DNA of 54,809 bases from JAWXVD01 sp044425705 (GCA_044425705.1 JAWXVD010000008.1:1-54809); one strand, 5' to 3'; shown: positions 33,009 to 42,640, numbered from the stretch's first letter. Numbers and translations: made by a program. Notes: a model not told the origin generated them from the sequence alone.

Positions 33009-35060
33009 ATGCTAGAACGATATGAACTATCGATTGATAGAATCAAGGAGATTCAAACAGAGGAAATCCTTACGGGAAATATAAGAGATTATTTTGTAAC
33101 TGTAGCAAAATTTATAGAGGGAATAGAAGAAACGTTACAGTTTATCAAAGAATCTAAAATAGAAGAATGTACACTAGAAGAATTACAAGATCGAAATCAT
33201 AAATTATATGAAGATGTATTACCAGACAGATATGAGGCTAGTTATGCGAACCCTACTTATGCAGTTGCTAAGTTGGGCGAAGAGTATGGGCAAATGTTAT
33301 CTTTCTTATATGCAGAATTACGTGGATTGATTGGATATGTGTATGAACAAGACCTGTTTAATATGACTATTCGCATGGAATTGTTTTTGGAAATTTATCA
33401 TAGTTTTATTTATGAACAAAAGGAAAATAAAAGATTTCCAAAGGCTGAGGAAATTAAAGAGACAATATATTGGTTTGTATGTGATTATGCAGAAGATATG
33501 ATGGAAGATAATGTAGCTAATTCTTTTGATCCTAAGAGGGATTTTGCTTATCAAATCATTATGAATAGTGATTTGTCAGATTGTAAATATCTATATCAAT
33601 TTGGAGAGTATATTACAGAAAATGAATTGCAGATGGCAACATATATGAGTCAGTTACCAGAGGAGAAAGTGAAACTGATGGCAGATACTTATACACAGGG
33701 GTATCAACTTGGATTTGCTGCCACACAAAAGGATATTACCATAAAAAATACTGTTGGAATTCGTTATTTTATTGGAATGGAACGAATGATCAAGGCTGCC
33801 ATTGCGAACTTTAAAGAAATGGGATTGACACCCGTGATTACGAGAGCACATGTTAGCGTAATCAATGGAAGAAATTTAAAGAAAAATGGTTATTATGGAG
33901 CCATTGCCAATAAGCAATTTGAATATGATCATGAATATGATAAAACTTTGTTTTTTGATAAACAATGTATGAATCGTAGATTAGAGGCATATAAGAGTGC
34001 TTTAGAGTTATATAAAAAGCAAGCCAATGATATGGGCGGACCAGCAGTCATACAAGATTTTGGGGCAACTCCTTTTGTGCCTGTGAATAAAAAAGAAAAT
34101 CTAGTTATGAGTGAAGAAGGACAAAAAAATCTAGTAGAGTTTGCCTCTAAATCAGGTGCTTTGATTAACGAGTATGTAAAAGGGGAAGAAAGAAGTTTTA
34201 CCATTATTGCTTTTCCAGTACCAGCAATAGGAGAAAATTTCACTGAAATTTTTGATGAAATCATTAAAATTAATACTTTAAATTATCAATTGTATCAAGG
34301 GATTCAACAGACGATTATAGACACCTTGGATCAAGCAGAGTATGTAATTGTGAAAGGGGCAGGAAATAATAAAACAGATTTGAAGATTCAACTGTGGAAA
34401 TTGCAAAATCCTGAAAAGGAAACGATTTTTGAAAATTGTGTCGCAGATGTAAATATACCAGTTGGAGAAGTATTTACTTCGCCTGTTTTAAAAGGAACAA
34501 CAGGAATCTTACATGTAACAAAGGTGTTTTTAAATGAATTGGAATACAGAGATTTGGAGTTAGAATTTACAGATGGTATGGTGACAGATTATTCTTGTAA
34601 GAATTTTGATACCCAAGAAGAAAACAAAAAATATATAAAAGAAAATGTTTTGTACCATCATGATACGCTACCAATGGGTGAGTTTGCTATTGGAACAAAT
34701 ACAAGAGCATATGTAGCTGCGAAAAAATACCAAATAGAAGATATTTTGCCAATCCTTATCGCAGAGAAAATGGGACCACATTTTGCTATCGGAGATACGT
34801 GTTATTCCCACGAGGAAGATATGACAACATATAATCCTGACGGAAAAGCTATTGTGGCAAGAGAAAATGAAGTGTCATCACAAAGAAATATAGATATCAG
34901 GAAGGCATATTTGAATTGTCATACAGATATTACGATTCCATATGATGAATTGGACGTAGTGATTGCAGTGACAGAAAATAAAAAAGAAATAAAAATTATT
35001 GAAAAAGGACGATTTGTATTAAAAGGTTGTGAAGAATTGAATAAGCCCTTTGACGAATGA
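33009..35060 (+). CDS. Aminopeptidase, M29 family catalytic domain with N-terminal extension
   Basis: A 683-residue cytosolic metallopeptidase. Residues 1 to about 240 are helical with no motif I recognise. The C-terminal part matches M29 aminopeptidases: GAGNNKTDLKIQLW near 445, NCVADVNIPVGEVFTSPV with a metal-binding glutamate near 478, MGEFAIGTN with a second near 558, and MGPHFAIGDTCYSHEED near 592 with two metal histidines. M29 enzymes trim N-terminal residues from peptides with two divalent metals. At 683 residues it is much longer than the usual 400-residue family member. ATG 33009 is preferred over GTG 32994. A structured element lies just upstream. Confidence 0.85.
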   Translation: MLERYELSIDRIKEIQTEEILTGNIRDYFVTVAKFIEGIEETLQFIKESKIEECTLEELQDRNHKLYEDVLPDRYEASYANPTYAVAKLGEEYGQMLSFLYAELRGLIGYVYEQDLFNMTIRMELFLEIYHSFIYEQKENKRFPKAEEIKETIYWFVCDYAEDMMEDNVANSFDPKRDFAYQIIMNSDLSDCKYLYQFGEYITENELQMATYMSQLPEEKVKLMADTYTQGYQLGFAATQKDITIKNTVGIRYFIGMERMIKAAIANFKEMGLTPVITRAHVSVINGRNLKKNGYYGAIANKQFEYDHEYDKTLFFDKQCMNRRLEAYKSALELYKKQANDMGGPAVIQDFGATPFVPVNKKENLVMSEEGQKNLVEFASKSGALINEYVKGEERSFTIIAFPVPAIGENFTEIFDEIIKINTLNYQLYQGIQQTIIDTLDQAEYVIVKGAGNNKTDLKIQLWKLQNPEKETIFENCVADVNIPVGEVFTSPVLKGTTGILHVTKVFLNELEYRDLELEFTDGMVTDYSCKNFDTQEENKKYIKENVLYHHDTLPMGEFAIGTNTRAYVAAKKYQIEDILPILIAEKMGPHFAIGDTCYSHEEDMTTYNPDGKAIVARENEVSSQRNIDIRKAYLNCHTDITIPYDELDVVIAVTENKKEIKIIEKGRFVLKGCEELNKPFDE

Positions 35061-35078
35061 AAAAAAGTTTAGTACACT
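35050..35078 (+). promoter_or_regulatory. Promoter of purE
   Basis: TTGACG (35050-35055), 17 bases, TACACT (35073-35078). The -35 overlaps the last codons of the aminopeptidase gene. Confidence 0.55.
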
Positions 35079-35142
35079 ATAGGATGTGAAAGTGAGTTAT
35101 GAACAGTAAGAAAGAGAAAAGATTTTAGGAGGAGTTAGAAAA

Positions 35143-35643
35143 ATGGCACAAGTAGGAATTGTAATGGGTAGTGATTCAGATATGAAAGTAATGGCAAAGG
35201 CGGCAGATGTTTTAGAGGAATTGGGAGTTTCTTATGAAATGACAATTATTTCTGCTCATAGAGAACCGGATGTATTTTTTGAATATGCAAAATCAGCAGA
35301 AGAAAAAGGATTTAAAGTGATGATTGCAGGAGCAGGTATGGCAGCCCATCTACCAGGTATGTGTGCAGCTATTTTCCCAATGCCAGTAATTGGTATTCCA
35401 ATGCATACTACATCTTTAGGTGGAGTTGATTCTTTATATTCTATCGTACAGATGCCATCTGGAATTCCAGTAGCAACTGTGGCAATCAATGGTGGAGCAA
35501 ACGCAGGTATTTTAGCAGCTAAAATTCTAGCTACATCTGATGCAGATTTATTAGCAAGATTAAAAGATTATAGTAAAAGCATGCTAGAAGCAGTACAAGA
35601 AAAAGATGCAAGATTACAAGAAGTGGGTTACAAAAATTATTAG
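35143..35643 (+). CDS. purE: 5-(carboxyamino)imidazole ribonucleotide mutase / AIR carboxylase, PurE
   Basis: A 166-residue enzyme that produces CAIR, the substrate of PurC. GSDSDMKVM at 9-17 and SAHREPD at 41-47 line the active site, with AGAGMAAHLPGM near 63-74 holding the catalytic histidine. SLYSIVQMPSGIPVATVAI follows. No purK lies next to it. If purK is absent from the genome, it would have to act as a CO2-using AIR carboxylase; this cannot be settled here. AGGAGG precedes ATG 35143. A structured element separates it from purM. Confidence 0.95.
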   Translation: MAQVGIVMGSDSDMKVMAKAADVLEELGVSYEMTIISAHREPDVFFEYAKSAEEKGFKVMIAGAGMAAHLPGMCAAIFPMPVIGIPMHTTSLGGVDSLYSIVQMPSGIPVATVAINGGANAGILAAKILATSDADLLARLKDYSKSMLEAVQEKDARLQEVGYKNY

Positions 35644-35666
35644 AAAATACACATACAATAGAGGAA

Positions 35667-35740
35667 CTAGCACTTTATCTCTGAAGGAGTAAATCCTTTT
35701 CCAAAGGAAAAGGATTACAAGCTGCTAGACTAAGAGAAAG
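35667..35740 (+). promoter_or_regulatory. Candidate structured RNA element, copy B
   Basis: P1 CTAGCA/TGCTAG (35667-35672/35723-35728), P2 TTTA-CTC/GAG-TAAA with one bulged T (35674-35681/35687-35693), P3 ATCCTTTTCC/GGAAAAGGAT (35693-35702/35706-35715), then AGACTAAGAGAAAG. Compared with copy A, P1 has changed pairs on both sides and P3 has gained one pair. It lies between purE and purM and ends 14 bases before the purM start. Confidence 0.6.
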
Positions 35741-35754
35741 GGACGGTTATTAGA

Positions 35755-36780
35755 ATGGATTACAAAAACGCAGGAGTTGATATTGAAGCAGGCTATAAAT
35801 CAGTAGAATTGATGAAAGAACATGTAAAACAAACTATGAGAGCAGAAGTGCTAGGAGGTCTCGGTGGTTTTTCGGGTGCATTTTCTATGGAAAAATTTAA
35901 AGACATGGAAAAACCTACACTAGTATCTGGTACAGATGGTGTTGGAACAAAGTTAAAATTAGCATTTCTTTTAGATAAACATGACACCATTGGAATTGAT
36001 TGTGTAGCTATGTGTGTGAATGATATTGCATGTGCAGGTGGAGAACCATTATTTTTCTTAGACTATATTGCATGTGGTAAAAACTTTCCAGATAAGATTG
36101 CAACCATTGTAAAAGGTGTAGCAGATGGTTGTATTCAATCAAATGCAGCATTAATTGGTGGAGAAACAGCAGAAATGCCAGGATTTTATCCAGAAGATGA
36201 ATATGATTTGGCAGGATTTGCAGTTGGTGTAGTAGATGAAAAAGATTTAATTACAGGAAAAGACTTGGCAGCAGGAGATGTATTGATTGGTATGGAGTCT
36301 TCAGGTGTACATAGCAATGGATTTTCATTGGTGCGTAAAGTCTTTGATATGACAAAAGAAAGTTTAGAAACATATTATGATGAATTGGGTAGCACATTAG
36401 GGGAAGCATTGATTGCACCTACTAAAATTTATGTAAAAGCATTGCGCAGTATCAAAGAAGCAGGGGTAACTATCAAAGCTTGTAGCCATATTACAGGTGG
36501 TGGATTCTATGAAAACATTCCAAGAATGTTACCAGAAGGTATGCATGCTATGGTGAAAAAAGATAGTTATGATGTGCCAGCTATTTTTAAATTAATGCAA
36601 AAAACAGGAAATATAGAAGAAGAAATGATGTATAATACTTATAATATGGGAATTGGAATGTTAATGGCAGTAAAACCAGAAGACGTAACAAAAACAATGG
36701 AAGCAATTCAAGCATCAGGTGAGGTGGCATATCAAGTAGGTGTCATTGAATCAGGTGAAAAAGGAGTTACCTTATGCTAA
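35755..36780 (+). CDS. purM: Phosphoribosylformylglycinamidine cyclo-ligase (AIR synthetase)
   Basis: A 341-residue ATP-dependent cyclase that forms AIR from FGAM. GVDIEAGYKSVELMKEHV at its start, GGFSGAF near 37, SGTDGVGTKLKLAF near 58, DCVAMCVNDIACAGGEPLFFLDYIACG near 82 and GGETAEMPGFY near 136 are family blocks. HITGGGFYENIPRMLP near 243 closes the active site. It overlaps purN by 7 bases. The upstream gap carries the structured element. Confidence 0.97.
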   Translation: MDYKNAGVDIEAGYKSVELMKEHVKQTMRAEVLGGLGGFSGAFSMEKFKDMEKPTLVSGTDGVGTKLKLAFLLDKHDTIGIDCVAMCVNDIACAGGEPLFFLDYIACGKNFPDKIATIVKGVADGCIQSNAALIGGETAEMPGFYPEDEYDLAGFAVGVVDEKDLITGKDLAAGDVLIGMESSGVHSNGFSLVRKVFDMTKESLETYYDELGSTLGEALIAPTKIYVKALRSIKEAGVTIKACSHITGGGFYENIPRMLPEGMHAMVKKDSYDVPAIFKLMQKTGNIEEEMMYNTYNMGIGMLMAVKPEDVTKTMEAIQASGEVAYQVGVIESGEKGVTLC

Positions 36781-37376
36781 GAATCTTAGTATGTGTATCA
36801 GGTGGTGGAACCAATTTGCAGGCTATTATAGATGGTATCGAAAACGATACTATCTGTAATACAGAAATTGTTGGAGTTATTGCAAATAATGAAAATGCAT
36901 ATGGACTAGAACGAGCTAGGCAAGTAGGTGTACCAGCAATTTCTATTATGCCGAAATCATTTTCTACAAGGGAAGAATTTCATGAAGTATTTTTAGATAA
37001 AGTGAATGAAATAAAGCCAGATTTAATTGTCCTTGCAGGATTCTTAGTGACCATTCCTGAAAAAATGATTGCACAGTACAGAAATCGTATTATTAATATT
37101 CATCCATCTTTAATTCCATCTTTTTGTGGCGTGGGATATTATGGATTGAAAGTACATGAAGGGGCTTTGAAGCGTGGCGTAAAGGTTTCAGGTGCAACTG
37201 TTCATTTTGTAGATGAAGGTACTGATACGGGGCCTATCCTATTACAAAAAGCAGTAGAAGTAAAAGCAGGGGACACACCTCAAATATTGCAGAAACGCAT
37301 TATGGAAGAAGCTGAGTGGATTATTCTACCGCAGGCTATTGATATGATTGCAAAAAAGGAAATTGTGATAGGCTAG
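36774..37376 (+). CDS. purN: Phosphoribosylglycinamide formyltransferase (GART)
   Basis: A 200-residue enzyme that formylates GAR with 10-formyl-tetrahydrofolate. VSGGGTNLQAIIDGI at 7-21 binds the phosphate. The catalytic residues are visible in IINIHPSLIPSF (Asn and His near 104-106) and in FVDEGTDTGPI (Asp near 142). The usual loop after the catalytic His, SLLPAF/Y-G, is here PSFCGVGYYGLKVHEGALK. Its start lies inside the purM stop, so translation is coupled. Confidence 0.96.
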   Translation: MLRILVCVSGGGTNLQAIIDGIENDTICNTEIVGVIANNENAYGLERARQVGVPAISIMPKSFSTREEFHEVFLDKVNEIKPDLIVLAGFLVTIPEKMIAQYRNRIINIHPSLIPSFCGVGYYGLKVHEGALKRGVKVSGATVHFVDEGTDTGPILLQKAVEVKAGDTPQILQKRIMEEAEWIILPQAIDMIAKKEIVIG

Positions 37377-37457
37377 TGATGTGAAATCGTAGCATTTTGT
37401 TGGATGTGGATATTCGTTGATCGTAAATAAAACTGTAGAAAGAAGGTAACTGAACAG

Positions 37458-38738
37458 ATGAAAGTGTTGATAGTAGGAAGTGGCGGTAGAGAACATGCCA
37501 TTGCACATAGTGTATCAAAAAGCAGTAGTGTATCAAAAATTTATTGTGCACCAGGAAATGCAGGCATTGGTCAACTAGCGGAATGTGTAGATATTGGAGC
37601 TATGGAATTTGATAAAATCGTTACATTTTCTAAAGAAAAAGAAATAGATTTTGTAATTGTTGGTATGGATGATCCACTCGTTGGTGGATTGATTGACGAA
37701 TTAGAGTGTGCAGGTATTCGTGCTTTCGGACCAAGAAAAAATGCTGCTATCTTAGAAGGAAGTAAAGCATTTTCAAAAGATTTGATGAAAAAATACAATA
37801 TTCCAACGGCAGCTTATGAAAATTTCACAGATCCAGAGGAAGCCATTACTTATTTGAAAACATCAAAATATCCAATTGTATTGAAAGCAGATGGTTTGGC
37901 TTTGGGAAAAGGTGTTTTGATATGTAATACCTATGAAGAAGCGGTAGAAGGTGTACAATCCATTATGTTAAATAAACAGTTTGGTAGTGCGGGAAATAGG
38001 ATGGTAGTGGAAGAATTTATGATAGGAAGAGAAGTTTCAGTGCTTTCTTTTGTAGATGGAAAAACAATTAAGACTATGACTTCAGCCCAAGATCATAAAC
38101 GAGCAGGTGATGGTGATACTGGACTGAATACAGGCGGTATGGGTACTTTCTCACCAAGTCCTTTTTATACAGAAGAAGTAGATGCTTTTTGTAAAAAATA
38201 TGTATACCAGGCTACTGTGGATGCTATGGCAGAAGAGGGTAGAGAGTTTAAAGGAATTATATTCTTTGGATTGATGTTGACAAGTGAAGGACCTAAAGTT
38301 TTAGAATATAATGCACGTTTCGGAGATCCAGAAGCACAAGTTGTGTTGCCAAGGATGAAGAATGATATTATGGAAGTTTTAGAGGCATGTGTAGATGGAA
38401 CACTTGAACAAATAGACTTACAGTTTGAAGATAATGCAGCAGTTTGTGTGGTGTTGGCATCAGACGGATATCCAGTCTCTTACGAAAAAGAGAAGGTCAT
38501 TGTAGGTCTTGAGAATTTTGTCAATAAAGAAGACTATTATTGTTTTCATGCAGGAACGAAAAATAGTGATAAAGGTATCCTTACAAATGGTGGACGCGTA
38601 CTAGGTATTACGGCAAAAGGAAAAGATTTAAAAGAAGCCAGAGAGAATGCTTATGAAGCTACAAAATGGATTTCTTTTGATAATAAATATATGAGAAACG
38701 ATATTGGAAAAGCAATTGATGAAATATCTTTATCATAG
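37458..38738 (+). CDS. purD: Phosphoribosylamine-glycine ligase (GAR synthetase)
   Basis: A 426-residue ATP-grasp enzyme that joins phosphoribosylamine and glycine. MKVLIVGSGGREHAIAH starts the N domain. PIVLKADGLALGKGVLIC near 133-150 is the ATP-binding strand. SAQDHKRAGDGDTGLNTGGMGTFSPSP near 209 and VLEYNARFGDPEAQVVLPRM near 277 are ATP-grasp catalytic blocks. It closes the purE-purM-purN-purD block. AGAAGG lies 12 bases before ATG 37458. Confidence 0.97.
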   Translation: MKVLIVGSGGREHAIAHSVSKSSSVSKIYCAPGNAGIGQLAECVDIGAMEFDKIVTFSKEKEIDFVIVGMDDPLVGGLIDELECAGIRAFGPRKNAAILEGSKAFSKDLMKKYNIPTAAYENFTDPEEAITYLKTSKYPIVLKADGLALGKGVLICNTYEEAVEGVQSIMLNKQFGSAGNRMVVEEFMIGREVSVLSFVDGKTIKTMTSAQDHKRAGDGDTGLNTGGMGTFSPSPFYTEEVDAFCKKYVYQATVDAMAEEGREFKGIIFFGLMLTSEGPKVLEYNARFGDPEAQVVLPRMKNDIMEVLEACVDGTLEQIDLQFEDNAAVCVVLASDGYPVSYEKEKVIVGLENFVNKEDYYCFHAGTKNSDKGILTNGGRVLGITAKGKDLKEARENAYEATKWISFDNKYMRNDIGKAIDEISLS

Positions 38739-38827
38739 TTATAAGAATTAATGTTTGATACAGTTATGTTTAAACCATAGGATTTGAAACAATGGTTACA
38801 TTATGAGGAGAATGGAGAACGAAGGAT

Positions 38828-40060
38828 ATGAAACAGTCTAAAAAATGGATAAAAATAGCAGTCATTATTGGAGTGATCGCGTTACAAGCATGTTTTTTTC
38901 AAAATAGTGTAAGCAGTACTTATGCACAGGGAGTTGGAACGATCACAGCTAGCAGTGCAAAAATCCGTGCATCTGCTGATACCAGTAGCGAGGTGATTGC
39001 AAGTGTTGAAGAAGATGATGTATTAGATGTTACGGCTGTTACAACGGCAGACGATGGATATACTTGGTATAAGGTACTGGATGGTACAAATGAAGGATAT
39101 ATTCGTGCAGATTTAATTTCAGTAGAAGGTACCGTATCAGAAGAGACAACATCAACAACCACGGATACATCTACGGATACAACAGAATCTACTACAACGA
39201 CTGTTGAGACGGTTACAGTAACAACATCAGAGGTGGCTTCTGCAAAGGTGGGTTCAGCTAGTGTGAATGTAAGATCTAGTGCTTCTACTAGTGCATCCAT
39301 ACAAGGTAGTGCAGCAGCAGATACGGTTGTGACAGTAACAGGCGAAGCAACAGGATCTGATGGAAAAACTTGGTATCAAGTATCTTTCGTATCTGATGGT
39401 TCTACAATTAATGGTTTTATTCGTTCTGACTTAGTAGAAGTTGTGGATATGGTAAGTGATGTTGTTGTAGAGGAAGAAACACCTACAGAAGAGACTACAA
39501 CGGAATCAGAAGAGAGTACAGTGGTTGTGGAAGACAATGAGGATTATTACTTACAATATACAGAAAATAGCGAAGGTGTTCTCGATTGGTACTTATATGA
39601 TACCATTAACGGAACAAAACAAAGTCTAACAGAATTGTTGTCATATGTTACAGTGGCACAAGAAATAAAAATTGCCGATGATAGTATGATACAAAAATTA
39701 AAAATTGGAGTTATCGTTTTGGCAGTTGTAGCATTATTGCTTATCACAACTGTAATATTCTTAGTCATTAAGCTTAAAGGCGTAGAATATGTTTATGACG
39801 AAGACGAAGACGAGGAAGAAGAGGAAGAGGAAGAGGAAGAGATAGTACCAGTGACCGCTAAGAGAAATTCCTCGAAAGAGACATTAACAGCTCCAAAGAA
39901 TAAAAAATCAAAAAGTAATAGTGATAAAAAAATAGTTGCTATAGAAAAAGAGCAGGAAATTCCTAAAAAAGTGTTATCATCAGATAATACTTGGGAAACT
40001 AAGAATTTTCTTGATTATGATGAAGATGATATGGAGTTTGAATTTTTAGATTTAAGGTAA
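38828..40060 (+). CDS. Exported SH3-domain membrane protein
   Basis: A 410-residue protein. The signal peptide (1 to about 35) ends SSTYAQG. Two bacterial SH3 domains follow: one near 37-100 (ASSAKIRASADTSSEVIASV, GYTWYKV, GYIRADLI) and one near 138-205 (VGSASVNVRSSASTSASIQ, GKTWYQVSF, GFIRSDLVEV). A Ser/Thr-rich linker separates them. One transmembrane helix lies near 295-320. The cytosolic tail has a run of acidic residues (EDEDEEEEEEEEEE) and then a lysine-rich stretch. SH3b domains usually bind cell wall. The tail could link to clpC or other cytosolic partners, but nothing proves this. An acidic DYDEDDMEFEFLDL ends the protein. Confidence 0.82.
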   Translation: MKQSKKWIKIAVIIGVIALQACFFQNSVSSTYAQGVGTITASSAKIRASADTSSEVIASVEEDDVLDVTAVTTADDGYTWYKVLDGTNEGYIRADLISVEGTVSEETTSTTTDTSTDTTESTTTTVETVTVTTSEVASAKVGSASVNVRSSASTSASIQGSAAADTVVTVTGEATGSDGKTWYQVSFVSDGSTINGFIRSDLVEVVDMVSDVVVEEETPTEETTTESEESTVVVEDNEDYYLQYTENSEGVLDWYLYDTINGTKQSLTELLSYVTVAQEIKIADDSMIQKLKIGVIVLAVVALLLITTVIFLVIKLKGVEYVYDEDEDEEEEEEEEEEIVPVTAKRNSSKETLTAPKNKKSKSNSDKKIVAIEKEQEIPKKVLSSDNTWETKNFLDYDEDDMEFEFLDLR

Positions 40061-40133
40061 GAACTTACCAGATTAGATGATAGATTTTGTTTTGAAAGTT
40101 TATTATCTTGAAAATGGAAGAGGAGTATAGTAA

Positions 40134-42575
40134 ATGCAACAAGAGTTTACAAAAAAAGCCCAGAATGCTTTGACTTTGGCTAATAGATATAGTAGAAAAT
40201 TAAAGCAAAAATACGTGGGCACAGAGCATATTTTAGTTGGATTACTACAAGAAAAAACAGGCGTAGCAGCACAAGTTTTGATTGACAATGGTGTGGAAGA
40301 AAAGAAAATAGTAGATGCTATTCAAGAATTAATGGTACCAGAGGAACGTATTCTTGTAAAAGAAAAAAGCGATTATTCTCCTAGAGCAATCATGATTTTA
40401 GAAGAAAGTCAAAAACAAGCGAATCGGTTTCAATCAGAATTAATCGGAACAGAACATATATTGATGGCGATCATTAAAGATGGTGAAAATGTAGCAGTTA
40501 GGCTCATGAGCTCTTTAGAACTACAGATTCAAAAAATATATATGGATTTACTCATTGCTATGGGCGAAGATGGTTCTCTTTATAAAGAAGATTTGTCAAA
40601 AAAATCCAATAAAAAGCAAAAAGATGTTACTATGTTAGAACAGTATAGTAGGGATTTGACAAAAATTGCAAAAGAAGGAAAAATTGATCCTGTTGTAGGT
40701 CGTGATATAGAAATTAAGCGTCTGATACAAATTTTAAGTCGTAGAACAAAGAATAATCCATGTTTAGTAGGTGAACCGGGTGTGGGGAAAACAGCTATTG
40801 TAGAAGGATTGGCACAAAGGATTGTAGCAGGAGAAGTGCCTGATACAGTAAAGGATAAACGAGTGTTAACGCTAGATTTATCTGCTATGATAGCTGGTAG
40901 CAAGTATCGTGGCGAATTTGAAGAACGTATAAAAAAGGTAATGAAAGAAGTTATAGAAGATGGCAATGTCTTGTTGTTTTTAGATGAATTGCATACTCTG
41001 ATTGGAGCAGGAGGTGCAGAAGGAGCAATTGATGCTTCTAATATCTTGAAACCTTCTTTAGCACGTGGAGAAATCCAATTGATCGGTGCTACTACAATAA
41101 CAGAATATCGTAAATATATTGAAAAAGATGGTGCTCTAGAAAGACGATTTCAACCTGTAACGGTAGAAGAACCTACTGTAGAGGAAGCAATCCGTATTTT
41201 AAAAGGTGTTAGTTCAAAATATGAAGAACATCACGGTGTTACAATCCTTGGTTCGGCAATAGAAGCAGCGGTTAGGTTATCTGATCGTTATATTAACGAT
41301 AGAAATTTACCAGATAAAGCAATTGATTTAATTGACGAAGCTGCCTCAGCAGTAAGGCTTGATACTTTACAAATACCAGTATCATTAAAGGAATTAGAGG
41401 ATGAGATTGCAAAAATTGATTTACAGATAGAAAATGCGATTAAAATAGAAGCATTTGCAAGAGCAGGTGAAATCAAAAGAGAACAAGACGAATTATTGAA
41501 ACAGTATGATAGACAAATGATTCGGTTTGAAAAGAAAAAAATAGGAAAACAGTATATAGTAGGCGAGCATGAAATCGAACAAGTGGTATCTTCTTGGACA
41601 AAAGTTCCTGTTAGTAAATTAGAAGAAAAAGAAAGTGATAGATTGTTAAAATTAGAATCTATTTTACATCAACGTGTCATTGGACAATCAGATGCAGTTG
41701 TAGCGGTTGCAAAGGCTATGAGACGTGGTAGAGTGGGACTTCAAGATCCTCAGAAACCCATCGGTTCATTTTTGTTTTTGGGACCAACGGGTGTAGGAAA
41801 AACAGAATTAAGTAAAGCATTAGCAGAGGCCATGTTCGGAAATGAAAATGCATTAATTCGTATTGATATGTCAGAATATATGGAAAGTCATTCTGTGGCC
41901 AAAATGATCGGATCGCCACCAGGTTATGTAGGCTTTGATGATGGTGGTCAATTAAGTGAAAAAATTCGTCAAAATCCTTACTCAGTGGTGCTATTTGATG
42001 AAATTGAAAAAGCCCATCCAGATGTGTTCAATGTATTATTACAAGTGTTGGATGATGGTCATATCACTGATGCAAAAGGTAGAAAAGTGAATTTCAAAAA
42101 CACTATCCTTATTATGACATCCAATGCAGGTGCAAGTAAAATTATTGAACCTAAAAATCTGGGATTTGCGGTAAATCATGACAAAGAAAAAGAATACAAA
42201 AAGATGAAAAGTGATGTGATGGAAGAAGTAAAACGTCTATTTAAACCTGAATTTATCAATCGTATTGATGAAATTATGGTATTCCATCCATTAAAAAAAG
42301 ACGATATGAAAGAAGTTGTTACCATTCTCTCAAAATCATTAATAACACGTTGTTTTGAACAAATGAATATTAAGCTAACAATTACACCAGCAGTAAAAAT
42401 GCATATTGTAGATAAGTATTGTGATTTAAAAATGGGTGCAAGGCCTTTAAAAAGAGGACTCCAAAGTGCTATTGAAGATTTATTAGCAGAAGAAATTTTA
42501 TCAAAAAAAATTCAACCAGGAGATAATGTAGTAGTTGGATATAGAGAGAAAAAAATCACCTTCACAGTAAAATAA
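40134..42575 (+). CDS. clpC: ATP-dependent Clp protease ATP-binding subunit ClpC
   Basis: An 813-residue Hsp100 unfoldase. Two ClpN repeats fill residues 1-140. AAA module 1 has Walker A GEPGVGKTA near 213 and Walker B LLFLDELHTLIGAGG near 283. A UVR-like coiled segment (AFARAGEIKREQDELLKQ) lies near 440. AAA module 2 has Walker A GPTGVGKTEL near 548 and VLFDEIEKAHPDV near 620. NLGFAV near 681 holds the LGF loop that docks on ClpP, so it should work as a protease subunit. It lacks the usual ctsR-mcsA-mcsB neighbours, and I see no CtsR heptamer pair upstream. GAGGAG precedes ATG 40134. Confidence 0.95.
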   Translation: MQQEFTKKAQNALTLANRYSRKLKQKYVGTEHILVGLLQEKTGVAAQVLIDNGVEEKKIVDAIQELMVPEERILVKEKSDYSPRAIMILEESQKQANRFQSELIGTEHILMAIIKDGENVAVRLMSSLELQIQKIYMDLLIAMGEDGSLYKEDLSKKSNKKQKDVTMLEQYSRDLTKIAKEGKIDPVVGRDIEIKRLIQILSRRTKNNPCLVGEPGVGKTAIVEGLAQRIVAGEVPDTVKDKRVLTLDLSAMIAGSKYRGEFEERIKKVMKEVIEDGNVLLFLDELHTLIGAGGAEGAIDASNILKPSLARGEIQLIGATTITEYRKYIEKDGALERRFQPVTVEEPTVEEAIRILKGVSSKYEEHHGVTILGSAIEAAVRLSDRYINDRNLPDKAIDLIDEAASAVRLDTLQIPVSLKELEDEIAKIDLQIENAIKIEAFARAGEIKREQDELLKQYDRQMIRFEKKKIGKQYIVGEHEIEQVVSSWTKVPVSKLEEKESDRLLKLESILHQRVIGQSDAVVAVAKAMRRGRVGLQDPQKPIGSFLFLGPTGVGKTELSKALAEAMFGNENALIRIDMSEYMESHSVAKMIGSPPGYVGFDDGGQLSEKIRQNPYSVVLFDEIEKAHPDVFNVLLQVLDDGHITDAKGRKVNFKNTILIMTSNAGASKIIEPKNLGFAVNHDKEKEYKKMKSDVMEEVKRLFKPEFINRIDEIMVFHPLKKDDMKEVVTILSKSLITRCFEQMNIKLTITPAVKMHIVDKYCDLKMGARPLKRGLQSAIEDLLAEEILSKKIQPGDNVVVGYREKKITFTVK

Positions 42576-42598
42576 AAGTAATGTTTATAGGTGCTGAA

Positions 42599-42640
42599 GT
42601 AATAATTTTGCAATTCACATGTGGACTGTAAAATTATTAC
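42599..42640. repeat. Hairpin after clpC containing a GTTAC-type module
   Basis: GTAATAATTTT (42599-42609) pairs with AAAATTATTAC (42630-42640). The inner part, TTCACATGTGGACTGTAA, is a degenerate copy of the module at 71-96. It probably also ends clpC transcription. Confidence 0.65.

Noticed and set aside
40061..40133. CtsR operator before clpC
   Set aside because: No GGTCAAA tandem heptamers on either strand.
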